DNA of 64,000 bases from Paraburkholderia lacunae. GTDB lineage: Bacteria; Pseudomonadota; Gammaproteobacteria; Burkholderiales; Burkholderiaceae. Made by a program: the position numbers and the translations under genes. Shown one piece after another: positions 8,743-17,279 of this stretch. Under the pieces are notes generated by a model, which saw only the letters and a list, made by a program, of their open reading frames with translations, did not search any database and was not told where the DNA came from. Within the stretch, counting starts at the first letter, position 1. Every line of letters starts with the position of its first letter. The stretch is from assembly GCF_003353175.1 (NCBI RefSeq), contig NZ_QHKS01000003.1, positions 310,001 through 374,000 of the forward strand. The letters run 5' to 3'.

Positions 8743-10284
8743 ATGTCTTCCAGTCAAACGCGGGATATCCCGCTGCCACCGCTCAGCGGCGGCATGCTGA
8801 TCGGCGCGGCGCTGCTGCTGGCCGCGGCCAACTTTGTCGCGGTGCTGGACACGACGATCGCGAACGTGTCGGTGCCGACCATCGCCGGGGCACTGGGCGC
8901 GTCGTCGAGCCAGGGCACCTACGTCATTACGTCGTACGCGGTGGCTGAGGCGATCACCGTGCCGTTGACCGGCTGGCTGGCAAGCCGCTTCGGCACGGTG
9001 CGCGTGTTCATCACGTCGCTGATCATGTTCGGCTTGTGTTCGGCACTGTGCGGCATGGCGACGTCGCTCGACATGCTGGTGCTGTTCCGCGTGTTTCAGG
9101 GACTCGCCGGCGGGCCGCTGATGCCGCTGTCGCAAACGCTGCTGCTGCGCATTTTCCCGAAAGAGAAAGCGGCTGCGGCGATCGGCTTGTGGAGCATGAC
9201 GACCCTGGTCGCGCCGGTGATGGGCCCGATCCTCGGCGGCATGATCTGCGACCGGCTGCACTGGGCGTACATCTTCTATATCAACGTTCCCGTCGCGCTG
9301 ATCTGCGGGTATCTCGGATGGCGTTTGCTCAAGCGCTACGAGACGAGCCTGATGCGCGTTCCCATCGACGCCGTGGGTCTCGCGCTGCTGGTCGTGTGGG
9401 TCGGCGCGCTGCAAATCCTGCTCGACGAAGGCAAGGACAACGACTGGTTCGCATCGACGGAAATCCGCGTACTCGCGATCATCGCGGCGATCGGTTTTGC
9501 GTCGTTCCTGATCTGGGAACTGACGGACCGTCATCCCGTCGTCGACCTGCGGGTGTTCCGTCATCGCGGCTTTAGCGCGAGCGTGGTCACGATCACGCTC
9601 GCGTTCGGCGCTTTTTTCGGCGCCACCGTGCTGACGCCGTTGTGGCTGCAGAACTATATGGGCTACACGGCGACGTGGGCAGGGTGCGCCACTGCGATGA
9701 CCGGCATCCTCGCCGTGCTCTCAGCGCCGCTCGCGGCCAACCTGTCGTCCAGATTCGACGGCCGCTGGCTGGTGTTCGCCGGCGTAATGTGGCTCGGCGC
9801 GATCACACTGTTGCGCACGCATGCGAACACCGACATGACGTTCTGGCAGGTGGCGTTGCCGCTGCTGCTGCAAGGCGTCGGCTTGCCGTTCTTCTTCGTG
9901 CCGCTCACGGGTCTCGCGCTGAGCAGCGTCGAGGAACCTGAAACCGCATCGGCGGCGGGGCTGATGAATTTCTGCCGGACCTTCGGCGGTGCGATTGCGA
10001 CATCGCTGGTCAATACGAGTTGGGAAGACCGGACCAAATATGACCGCGCGGAATTGTCGGGACTCGTCGATCAGGCCGGCCACTTCTCGACCTTGCTGAC
10101 CAAGTCCGGATGGAGCGCGAGTCAGGCGCAGGCGCAGATCAGCGACGTGGTGCAGTCGCAGGCCGTGATGCTCGCGACCAACCAGCTCTTCACGATTGCA
10201 GCCGCATGTTTCATTTTCGCCGCGCTCGCGGTCTGGCTGGCGCCGAAACCGACGCGGGTCGCGGACACGTCGCAGGCGCACTGA
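8743..10284 (+). CDS. emrB: EmrB/QacA-type MFS multidrug exporter (DHA2 family)
   Basis: A proton-driven drug exporter of the 14-helix DHA2 branch, 513 residues. The diagnostic helix-1 motif LDTTIANVSVPTIAG and motif A (GWLASRFGTVRV) are present, as is the antiporter motif C region (VAPVMGPILGGMI). The start is 13 bases after emrA, so the three efflux genes form one transcription unit. Together with the NodT-type lipoprotein and EmrA it makes a complete tripartite pump, probably for hydrophobic toxicants. The substrate cannot be read from sequence. Confidence 0.94.
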   Translation: MSSSQTRDIPLPPLSGGMLIGAALLLAAANFVAVLDTTIANVSVPTIAGALGASSSQGTYVITSYAVAEAITVPLTGWLASRFGTVRVFITSLIMFGLCSALCGMATSLDMLVLFRVFQGLAGGPLMPLSQTLLLRIFPKEKAAAAIGLWSMTTLVAPVMGPILGGMICDRLHWAYIFYINVPVALICGYLGWRLLKRYETSLMRVPIDAVGLALLVVWVGALQILLDEGKDNDWFASTEIRVLAIIAAIGFASFLIWELTDRHPVVDLRVFRHRGFSASVVTITLAFGAFFGATVLTPLWLQNYMGYTATWAGCATAMTGILAVLSAPLAANLSSRFDGRWLVFAGVMWLGAITLLRTHANTDMTFWQVALPLLLQGVGLPFFFVPLTGLALSSVEEPETASAAGLMNFCRTFGGAIATSLVNTSWEDRTKYDRAELSGLVDQAGHFSTLLTKSGWSASQAQAQISDVVQSQAVMLATNQLFTIAAACFIFAALAVWLAPKPTRVADTSQAH

Positions 10285-10356
10285 AGGTGCACTAACGCGC
10301 CATGCGTCTTTCGTCCTCGCGCGGAATTCGCGAACCGTAACCAACACCGAATAGTT

Positions 10357-11649
10357 ATGTCCAACGCAACACGCATTGTCATCGTCGGCGGCGGCATCGC
10401 CGGCATTCTGCTCGCCACGCGGCTGGGCGACCACTTCGCGCATTCGCACGAGGCGACCGTGACGCTGATCGACAGCAGCCACACACACATCTGGAAGCCG
10501 ATGCTGCATACCATCGCGGCCGGCACGCGCGACGTGAAGCAGCAGCAGGTGAGTTACCTCGCGCATGCGAGCGCGCACCGCTTCGCCTGGCAGCCAGGCG
10601 AGATGTGCGGACTGGACCGGCAGCGCAAGGAAGTCCTGCTCAATGAAGTCAGGACGCCCGAAGGCGAGCTGGTGCTGGAGGCACGAACCGTTCCGTACGA
10701 CGTGCTGGTGCTGTCGTTGGGCAGCCGGGCAAACGACTTCGGTGTTCCCGGTGTCAGGCAGCACTGTCATTTCATCGACAGCCAGCAGCAGGCCGAAGCC
10801 TTCAACGGCGTGTTGCGTGCGCGCATGCTGCGCGCGGTGGTGCGAGACGAAAGACTGCGCGTCGGGATCGTCGGCGCCGGCGCTACCGGCGTCGAGCTCG
10901 CCGCCGAGTTGAGCCGGGTGCTCGAAATCGCGCAAGGCTACGGCGATCCGACGCTGCGCAGCCGCCTGAGTCTCACGCTGCTCGAAAGCGGCCCGCGCGT
11001 GCTCGCCTCGTTTCCGCCGGCGATTTCCGCATCGACCCAGCAGCAGCTCGAGCACATCGGATTTCGCGTGCGGACCTCGGCGCGCGTCACGGCGGCGCAG
11101 GAGGAAGGATTCCGGCACGGCGACGACCGTCTGGTGAAGGCGGATCTGATGGTGTGGGCCGCGGGCGTCAAGGCGCCCGACTTCATGAGCGGGCTGGCCG
11201 GCCTGGAAACCAATCGCTCGAATCAGATCGTGATCGACGCAACGCTTCAGTCGACCCGCGACGACCAGGTGTTCGCTCTCGGCGATTGCGCGAGTTTGAC
11301 GCCCGAGGACCAAGAGCGGCCATTGCCGCCCACCGCGCAAGTGGCCACGCAGCAGGCGGAACACTTGGCCCGTCACCTGCCTGGATGGCTCGCCGGCGTG
11401 CCGATCCCAGAGTTCGCGTTTCGGGACTTCGGCTCGCTCGTGTCGCTGAGCGACTACGGCGCATTCGGCACACTCGGACGATTTGGCTTCTTCCCCGGCG
11501 GCTTCATTCGCGGGCGGTTCGCACAACTGAGCCACGCCATGCTTTATCGACGTCATCAGCAGGCGCTTCACGGTTTTGGCAGAGCGGGGCTGATGTGGAC
11601 CGCCGAGCAGATCAACGGACTGGTTCAGCCGAAGATCAGGCTGAGTTGA
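10357..11649 (+). CDS. NAD(P)/FAD-dependent oxidoreductase, type II NADH dehydrogenase-like
   Basis: A 430-residue two-dinucleotide-binding-domain flavoprotein. FAD is bound at the N-terminal VGGGIAG (residues 10-16), and NAD(P)H at GAGATG (173-178, within RVGIVGAGATGVELAAEL). The FAD-closing motif is VFALGDCASL. The overall pattern matches non-proton-pumping NADH:quinone oxidoreductases (NDH-2), but no quinone specificity can be proved and a sulfide-quinone-type role cannot be excluded. It lies 72 bases after emrB on the same strand, possibly read through from the efflux operon. Confidence 0.82.
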   Translation: MSNATRIVIVGGGIAGILLATRLGDHFAHSHEATVTLIDSSHTHIWKPMLHTIAAGTRDVKQQQVSYLAHASAHRFAWQPGEMCGLDRQRKEVLLNEVRTPEGELVLEARTVPYDVLVLSLGSRANDFGVPGVRQHCHFIDSQQQAEAFNGVLRARMLRAVVRDERLRVGIVGAGATGVELAAELSRVLEIAQGYGDPTLRSRLSLTLLESGPRVLASFPPAISASTQQQLEHIGFRVRTSARVTAAQEEGFRHGDDRLVKADLMVWAAGVKAPDFMSGLAGLETNRSNQIVIDATLQSTRDDQVFALGDCASLTPEDQERPLPPTAQVATQQAEHLARHLPGWLAGVPIPEFAFRDFGSLVSLSDYGAFGTLGRFGFFPGGFIRGRFAQLSHAMLYRRHQQALHGFGRAGLMWTAEQINGLVQPKIRLS

Positions 11650-11709
11650 CGACGCCTTGCCCGCTTTAGCCCAGCAGCCCGGCATGCCGCAATTCCAGAT
11701 GAATCAGCC

Positions 11710-11937
11710 ATGATGAACGACGACGAAACTGGACGTTCCCGCGCCATGTGGGACGAGATAATGATGCTCCACACGAGCGTTTCCGTGATTCGCAAGGCGA
11801 AGGGCAAACGCAATCCGCCCGACTGCGAAGCAAACACCGCCGAATACGAAAAGGTGGCGAACGACTACGTGGACGACCTCGAACGCGCGATGCGCGAGGC
11901 ATGGTGGGGCAGGTGGGTCAACAACCAGCAACGCTGA
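11710..11937 (+). CDS. Small hypothetical protein
   Basis: A 75-codon frame starting ATGATG. The product is charged, Trp-rich at the C-terminus (EAWWGRWVNN), and begins MMNDDETGRSRAMWDE. Codon use fits the neighbours, but no good ribosome binding site precedes it and I recognise no family. It may be co-transcribed with the flavoprotein 60 bases upstream. Confidence 0.45.
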   Translation: MMNDDETGRSRAMWDEIMMLHTSVSVIRKAKGKRNPPDCEANTAEYEKVANDYVDDLERAMREAWWGRWVNNQQR

Positions 11938-12009
11938 CCGCCGACGCCCGACTGCATCCGCAATAACGAGCGTGCGCAACGGCCGGCGCGGCATCGACAG
12001 GTACTTTCC

Positions 12010-12918
12010 ATGAACCGTCCAGTTATGAATCTCTTTCAGGCCATGCAGGTCTTTGTACAGGTCGCCGATTGCAGGAGCTTCGCACAGACGGCGGAGCGGC
12101 TCAGCACGTCGACGTCCGTCGTCACGCGCCATGTGTCGAGTCTGGAAAAACACCTCGGCATCCGCCTCTTTCAGCGCACCACGCGCAAAGTCGTGCTGAC
12201 TCAGGCGGGTGCCGAGTACGCCGACGGCTGCCGGGATCTTCTGAAACAACTCGATGAAGTCGAATCCCGTGCGACGACGGAGCAAACGGAATTAAGCGGT
12301 GAGATCCGCATCGTTGCATTGGGCAGCTTTTCGCTCCTGCAGCTTACGCCGCTCTTCGCGGACTACCAGACAAGATTTCCGCGAGTGAACCTCAATGTCA
12401 CGCTGACCGAGCGGCGCGTTGACCTGCTGGAAGGCGGCTTCGACGTCGGGATCGTGAGCGAGCAGATGGTTCGCTCCGAAACGCTGATCTTGCGGCGGCT
12501 GATCAGTTCGTTCGCCATTCCGGTAGCGTCGCCAGATTATCTTGCCCAGGCGGGCTACCCGGCGACTCCCGCGGACCTGAAGAATTGCAGGGTGATTTCA
12601 GTACCCGCAGACGGTGCTCAGCAAGCGTGGATCTTCGTTGACCGTGAGGGGAAGGAAGAAAGCGTAACCGTTCTACCTTCGATGACTGTCAACAGCCTCG
12701 TGATGCAAATGCAGTCGGCGCTCAACAGCATGGGCGTTGCGCTGCTGCCCTACGAACTGGTTGCAGATGCGCTTCGTGCAAAGACGCTGGTTCATGTCCT
12801 CGACGGGTATTCGCTGCTCAATGCGGACGTGGCCGTTTCGCTTGTCTATCCGAGCCGGGACTTCGTGCCGCGCAAGGTGAGGGAGTTCATCGACCTGGCG
12901 GTGAGCCATTTCAATTGA
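12010..12918 (+). CDS. LysR-family transcriptional regulator
   Basis: 302 residues with the usual LysR layout. The N-terminal winged helix-turn-helix is FVQVADCRSFAQTAERLSTSTSVVTRHVSSLEKHLGIRLF at about residues 15-55. It is followed by the RTTRKVVLTQAGAEY hinge and a periplasmic-binding-protein-like effector domain. The subfamily resembles the DsdC/CrgA-type single-domain regulators common in Burkholderia. It is not clearly divergent from any metabolic gene: upstream genes run in the same direction and a MocR gene converges on it. The target is therefore unknown. Confidence 0.88.
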   Translation: MNRPVMNLFQAMQVFVQVADCRSFAQTAERLSTSTSVVTRHVSSLEKHLGIRLFQRTTRKVVLTQAGAEYADGCRDLLKQLDEVESRATTEQTELSGEIRIVALGSFSLLQLTPLFADYQTRFPRVNLNVTLTERRVDLLEGGFDVGIVSEQMVRSETLILRRLISSFAIPVASPDYLAQAGYPATPADLKNCRVISVPADGAQQAWIFVDREGKEESVTVLPSMTVNSLVMQMQSALNSMGVALLPYELVADALRAKTLVHVLDGYSLLNADVAVSLVYPSRDFVPRKVREFIDLAVSHFN

Positions 12919-13024
12919 TGCAGGAGGACTTGCCGCGGAAGACGAACTGGCGTGCTAGCGGTTATCAGCGGGTTATCAGCATGCGGCAACTTGTTCTGTG
13001 CGGCTACGACCTGATGAGCACGCG

Positions 13025-14359
13025 TCAATATGAGTAAGCGCCGATCACATTTTTAACCTTCTCCAGCGCCTGTCGGAGCGTGGTCAAATCTACGGATCCG
13101 AGTGCGAGGCGAATCGCATGCGGTGCATGTTCTGACGTCGCGAAGGGTTCGGCGGTCGACACGGAGATGTGCTCGCGAACCAGCGCCATCGCAACCAGGT
13201 CTGCTCGAACTTCCTCGGCGAGAGGAAGCCAGAGGAAGTAGGACGCCGGGTGGCAAATCCGGCGTAGTCCGGTGAGGATCTCGGCAGCCATCGCCTGGCG
13301 GACCATCGCATCCTGACGTTTCTCCATCTCCAGTCGGGTAACGGTGCCATCGTCGATCCAGCCGCAGGCGATAGCCGTCATCACACCGGCCGTGTTCCAG
13401 GTGGTCGCTCTGATCGCACGCTCGATCGGAGGCACCCATTGAGCAGGGGCGGCAACGAATCCGACTCGAAGTCCGGTGGCCACGCTTTTTGACAATCCCG
13501 AGACGTACACCGTTGTCTCGGGCGCGAGCGCTGCCAACGGGGCAGGTGGGTCTTCGACTAGGAAGGCATAGGCCGCGTCCTCGATGATGAGCAGCCCGTG
13601 CCGACGGGCAATCGAAACCAGTTTGTGTCGCAGTTGGGCATTCATCACCCATCCCAGCGGGTTGTGCAGTGTAGGCATCGTGTATATGGCACGCACTCGC
13701 CGATTCTTGCATAGCCGCTCCAGGGCCTTCAGGTCAGGACCGTCGCCCGCAGCCGGAATCGGTGCGAGTTCGAGACGCAACGTTTCCGCCAGCACCTTGA
13801 ACCCCGGATAGGTCAAGGCATCGACCGCGACCACATCGCCGGGTCGCAAAAGTGCCATGACGGTTGCTGTTAGCCCATGCTGCGCGCCGTTCACTATCAA
13901 TACCTGATCTCCTTCGACCGCCAGCCCTCGGCAGGAAAGATGACGCGCGACAGCCGCCCGCTCGTGCTGCCGCCCACCGTGCGGTTGATAGCGCAGCAAA
14001 GCTTCCAGGTCGCCGGACGATGCGAGCTGGCGTAGCGCACTTCTCAGAAGCTCGGCCTGGCCGGGGAGGGACGGATAGTTGAAATTGAGGTCCGTCAGAT
14101 CTGCTGCTGTGGCTTGCTGATCGATACCCAGGCCGGGAGGAAGAGAAGTCTCCCTGACGAACGTGCCGCGACCGATTTCTCCACTGACGAGGCCCATCCC
14201 TTCAAGCTCGGCGTAGACGCGCGAGGCTGTGACAAGGGCAAGCCCCTCTTTGGCTGCGAGTTGCCGGTGGGTCGGCAAGCGCGTACCCGGCGACAGGCGC
14301 CCCGAACGGATATCGGCCGCAAACGCATCCACCAGAAGCTTGTACCGGGCCTGAGCCAT
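13025..14359 (-). CDS. MocR-family regulator (GntR helix-turn-helix fused to aminotransferase-like domain)
   Basis: An N-terminal GntR winged helix (residues about 5-70, motif GTRLPTHRQLAAKEGLALVTASRVY) is fused to a fold-type I PLP-dependent aminotransferase-like domain. The PLP-lysine region is YVSGLSKSVATGLRVGF. 444 residues from ATG 14359; a TTG at 14380 is possible but lacks support. MocR proteins usually regulate a neighbouring gene in response to PLP or an amino-compound. This one is divergent from the cyanase-DJ-1-cupin operon, which is its probable target. An inverted repeat GACAAT/ATTGTC lies just upstream. Confidence 0.9.
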   Translation of the reverse strand: MAQARYKLLVDAFAADIRSGRLSPGTRLPTHRQLAAKEGLALVTASRVYAELEGMGLVSGEIGRGTFVRETSLPPGLGIDQQATAADLTDLNFNYPSLPGQAELLRSALRQLASSGDLEALLRYQPHGGRQHERAAVARHLSCRGLAVEGDQVLIVNGAQHGLTATVMALLRPGDVVAVDALTYPGFKVLAETLRLELAPIPAAGDGPDLKALERLCKNRRVRAIYTMPTLHNPLGWVMNAQLRHKLVSIARRHGLLIIEDAAYAFLVEDPPAPLAALAPETTVYVSGLSKSVATGLRVGFVAAPAQWVPPIERAIRATTWNTAGVMTAIACGWIDDGTVTRLEMEKRQDAMVRQAMAAEILTGLRRICHPASYFLWLPLAEEVRADLVAMALVREHISVSTAEPFATSEHAPHAIRLALGSVDLTTLRQALEKVKNVIGAYSY

Positions 14360-14375
14360 ATGGGAATGTATCCAT

Positions 14376-14402
14376 GACAATAATTTGATTGTATTAATTG
14401 TC
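14376..14402. promoter_or_regulatory. Inverted repeat between mocR and cynS
   Basis: GACAAT (14376-14381) and ATTGTC (14397-14402) form a 6-bp inverted repeat around a 15-base AT-rich centre, in the divergent mocR-cynS intergenic region. It could be a MocR binding site or part of a promoter; only position supports it. Confidence 0.35.
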
Positions 14403-14500
14403 GGTCATACGATACCTCATCGCAACTCGATTCGCATTGGCGGACGGCAGTGTCGTGCGCGGCACGAACCTCCGGCATGCCCTCCATTTAAGGAGCGTTT

Positions 14501-14944
14501 ATGAACCGTCTTACGGTTACCGAGAAAATTATCGCCGCCAAGGTGTCGCTGGGTATCAGGTGGTCGGACGTTGCCGCCAAGGTGGGACTCAGCAAGGAAT
14601 GGGTGACCTCCGCATGCCTGGGCCAAATGACGCTGAGCATGGAGCAGGCGCAGGTTGTCGCGGAAATTTTTGGCCTGACGGAAGAAGAAGCCAGGTGGCT
14701 GACCGTTACGCCGTACAAAGGCTCTTTGCCCACGGCAGTCCCGACCGACCCGCTCATCTATCGCTTCTACGAGATGATCAACGTGTACGGAACCACGTTC
14801 AAGGCGCTTATTCACGAAGAGTTCGGCGACGGCATCATGAGTGCCATCGACTTCAAGATGCACCTGCAGCGCGAGAACGACCCGAATGGCGACCGCGTAC
14901 GCATCGTCATGAGCGGCAAGTTCCTCCCGTACAAGCAGTACTGA
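14501..14944 (+). CDS. cynS: Cyanate hydratase (cyanase)
   Basis: Cyanase converts cyanate and bicarbonate to ammonia and carbon dioxide, giving cyanate detoxification and a nitrogen source. The 147 residues comprise an N-terminal helix bundle (LTVTEKIIAAKVSLG) and the highly conserved C-terminal catalytic domain. By motif alignment the catalytic triad is Arg88 and Glu91 (LIYRFYEMI) and Ser114 (DGIMSAIDFKMH). AGGAG lies 5 bases before the ATG. It heads an operon with a DJ-1-type protein (34-nt gap) and a cupin, and is divergent from a MocR regulator instead of the usual LysR CynR. No carbonic anhydrase or cyanate transporter gene is adjacent. Confidence 0.95.
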   Translation: MNRLTVTEKIIAAKVSLGIRWSDVAAKVGLSKEWVTSACLGQMTLSMEQAQVVAEIFGLTEEEARWLTVTPYKGSLPTAVPTDPLIYRFYEMINVYGTTFKALIHEEFGDGIMSAIDFKMHLQRENDPNGDRVRIVMSGKFLPYKQY

Positions 14945-14978
14945 CCTTTAAACCATTTTTGAGCAGGAACACAACGCC

Positions 14979-15596
14979 ATGCACATCGCTATCCTTACCT
15001 TCGAAGGCTACAACGAACTCGACTCGCTCATCGCGCTCGGCGTGCTCAATCGCGTCAAGAAGCAAGACTGGCGCGTGTCGATTGCCAGTCCGACGGCGCG
15101 CGTCAAGTCGATGAACGGGGTGGTAATCGAATCACAGGCCACCCTTCAAGAGGCAAGTGCTGCCGATGCGGTCATCGTGGGCAGCGGCATGCTGACGCGT
15201 GACGTCGTGGCCGACGCGGCGCTGATGGCGCAGTTGCAGTTCGACCCGTCAAAACAGCTCCTGGGCGCGCAATGCTCTGGCACGCTCATCCTGGCCAAGC
15301 TAGGCCTGCTCGACGGGGTGCCGGCATGTACCGATCTGACGACGAAACCGTGGGTCCAGGAAGCGGGCATCGACGTGCTGAACCAGCCTTTCTTTGCCAG
15401 GGGCAACGTGGCCACGGTCGGGGGATGCCTTGCGTCACACTACCTTGCTGCCTGGATCATTGCCCGTCTGGAGGGTATCGACGCGGCGCAGAGCGCACTT
15501 CACTACGTCGCGCCAGTAGGAGAAAAAGAGGAATACGTATCTCGTGCGATGGGACATATCACGTCGTTCCTGAACGAGAAGCTGGCGACTATTTGA
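14979..15596 (+). CDS. DJ-1/PfpI-family protein, isonitrile hydratase-like
   Basis: A 205-residue protein with the glutamine amidotransferase-like fold of the DJ-1/PfpI superfamily. The nucleophile elbow is GAQCSGTLIL with Cys99. Near the N-terminus is the acidic residue of FEGYNELDS, which in family enzymes tunes the Cys. Architecture and length are closest to the isonitrile hydratase / ThiJ-like branch, but the exact reaction cannot be assigned. Co-location with cyanase suggests action on a small nitrogen compound such as an isonitrile or cyanate-related species; this is inference from context. Confidence 0.8.
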   Translation: MHIAILTFEGYNELDSLIALGVLNRVKKQDWRVSIASPTARVKSMNGVVIESQATLQEASAADAVIVGSGMLTRDVVADAALMAQLQFDPSKQLLGAQCSGTLILAKLGLLDGVPACTDLTTKPWVQEAGIDVLNQPFFARGNVATVGGCLASHYLAAWIIARLEGIDAAQSALHYVAPVGEKEEYVSRAMGHITSFLNEKLATI

Positions 15597-15626
15597 GCAA
15601 AACAATTTCAAACGAGGAGAAAGCAA

Positions 15627-15962
15627 ATGACTATTCGCGTGTTCCAGGCCGTCACACAGCAGCAACTCACCGATCTGAAGATTCCCGAAACCACCGCATT
15701 TCTTGACGACCTGGGATCGTCCGGCAACCCGCAAGCCCCGATCGCAGCCGGGCTGTTTCGAATGGGTCAGGGAGAGGCGATGCCCTACACCTACGAGTTC
15801 GATGAGTTCAAGCTCGTTCTTGAAGGTGAGATGACGGTCACCGAGGAAGCCGGTACGGTCCACGAACTGAAGGCGGGGGATCTGATCCAGTTTTCGGCAG
15901 GCGCCAAGGTCAAGTTCTCGTCGCGCTCCAGCGGCCTCGCGTTCTATGTGGCCCAGCGCTGA
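15627..15962 (+). CDS. Single-domain cupin protein (EutQ-like)
   Basis: A 111-residue cupin barrel protein with the two cupin motifs in weak form (YEFDEFKLVLEGEMTVTEEAG and LKAGDLIQFSAGAKVKFSS). A strong GAGGAG precedes the ATG. The classic His metal ligands are replaced by acidic or other residues, as in EutQ-like cupins, so it may not be a metalloenzyme. It is the third gene of the cyanase operon (30-nt gap after the DJ-1 gene). No specific function can be given. Confidence 0.78.
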   Translation: MTIRVFQAVTQQQLTDLKIPETTAFLDDLGSSGNPQAPIAAGLFRMGQGEAMPYTYEFDEFKLVLEGEMTVTEEAGTVHELKAGDLIQFSAGAKVKFSSRSSGLAFYVAQR

Positions 15963-16087
15963 CATTCTTGGCGGAGCATGTCGGGGCTATGGACTATCAA
16001 TGCGTAGCGGCCCCGGAATTTGCCGAATCATACTTCGCAGCGGGATTCAACCTGCATGAAGTCTTGGCTGCACCGGTTGTCCTGTTC

Positions 16088-16285
16088 AACGGCAAGGCGC
16101 GCGAGACGGCGAACGTTGCGGAACGCACGGCGCTCTATCAGCAGGCGCAGGTCGTCTTCAAGCAGCAGGTGCCTTATACGTCGATTGCGCATTCCATCGT
16201 CTCTCTGCCTGTGTCGAAACGTGTGAAAGGGCTCGCATTTTCGCCGCTCGGCAGTCATCGCTTCGAAGGCGTGTGGTTGGAGTGA
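16088..16285 (+). pseudogene. C-terminal remnant of a dipeptide ABC transporter binding protein (DppA/SBP_bac_5)
   Basis: About 66 codons read as the end of a DppA-type peptide-binding protein (ERTALYQQAQVVFKQQV, then FSPLGSHRFEGVWLE to the stop). The rest of the gene, about 450 codons, is absent. The upstream part of the frame (from 15968) does not look like the family. It is a decayed leftover, evidence of deletion between the cupin and gntR genes. Confidence 0.75.
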
Positions 16286-16356
16286 CCAGTCTCATGGTCG
16301 AGGCTTCAAGCTGATTGTCCGGACGGACTGTGAACCCATGCCGTCACGCCCCGTAC

Positions 16357-17106
16357 CTACCGTGCACCATAGGCGAGTGTCGCGCTCATCGTACTGCTGA
16401 CGACGAATTCGTAGCGCTCCGGCCGGATGTGAAATACCGTCGATTCACACGCGCGCCCATCGGTGAGATACGAGGTCCGCTTCATCACCATCAGCGGGGC
16501 AAGCTGCGACACGCCCAGCACGCGCGCGGTTTCAGCGGGCGCGGCGACGGCAGTGATCGACATGTCGGCATGCTCGATCCGCCATCCCAACAGCGATTCG
16601 AGCATCTCATAAGACGGCATGCCGGCGGCCTGCTCAGGTGAAATGGTCCGTGTTTCCGGCAACAGACAGGTTTGCGCAAGCGCGACCGGTTCGCCATCGA
16701 CGCAATGCAACCGCTCCAGATACACGCACGTCTGGACCTCCGCGCCAAACACGCCTTGCAGACCCGGCGGCACGTCGCATTCCTCCATCCGCAGCAGTTC
16801 CATTTGCGGGGCGGCGCCCTGGCGCGCGAGCGTATCGTAAAAGCCGCGCAGCACATCCAGCCGATGCTGCAAACGCTTCGCCGTCGCGAACGTGCCCTTG
16901 CCCTGCTTGCGTTCGACGAGATTCTCGGCAGCGAGCTTGCCGATCGCGAGCCGCACGGTCACGCGGCTCACCGAAAAGCGCTCGCTCAACTCGGCCTCCG
17001 ACGGCAATTTCCCTGAAGGCTCAAAGCTGCCGCGCTCGATCTCGCCTCGCAACGTGCCGGCGATCTGTTCATACAGCGACGTGATGTGTTCGCGAACCAA
17101 TGTCAT
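16357..17106 (-). CDS. GntR/HutC-family regulator with UTRA domain
   Basis: 249 residues. The N-terminal GntR winged helix is at about residues 10-75 (KLPSEAELSERFSVSRVTVRLAIGKL, then ENLVERKQGKGTF). The C-terminal UTRA effector domain follows (LERLHCVDGEPVALAQTCLLP ... FHIRPERYEF). It is divergent from the anion permease and DUF3604 gene, and overlapping palindromes lie in the shared gap. It therefore probably controls that pair in response to the transported compound or a derivative. UTRA domains bind small organic acids, sugars or phosphonates; the ligand here is unknown. Confidence 0.9.
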   Translation of the reverse strand: MTLVREHITSLYEQIAGTLRGEIERGSFEPSGKLPSEAELSERFSVSRVTVRLAIGKLAAENLVERKQGKGTFATAKRLQHRLDVLRGFYDTLARQGAAPQMELLRMEECDVPPGLQGVFGAEVQTCVYLERLHCVDGEPVALAQTCLLPETRTISPEQAAGMPSYEMLESLLGWRIEHADMSITAVAAPAETARVLGVSQLAPLMVMKRTSYLTDGRACESTVFHIRPERYEFVVSSTMSATLAYGAR

Positions 17107-17203
17107 AGGTGTGCCGTGAGTGCTCGATTAGGGGTGTGCAGGCCGACGGTTGCCTTTCCATGAATCCGGATATCGATGTGAAATCCAGTTAGATCGGCAA
17201 CTT

Positions 17204-17219
17204 GTATTAATACGTATTA
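17204..17219. promoter_or_regulatory. Overlapping palindromes, candidate GntR operator
   Basis: GTATTAATAC (17204-17213) and TAATACGTATTA (17208-17219) are perfect overlapping palindromes between gntR and the permease. GT-N-TA-N-AC-like cores are typical of GntR/HutC sites. They lie about 60 bases upstream of the permease start. Confidence 0.6.
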
Positions 17220-17279
17220 TGCCAACTCCAAGGCGGCAAATGTCCGTCGCATTCAAGCCGAACGATTGGGAGTTGGGAA

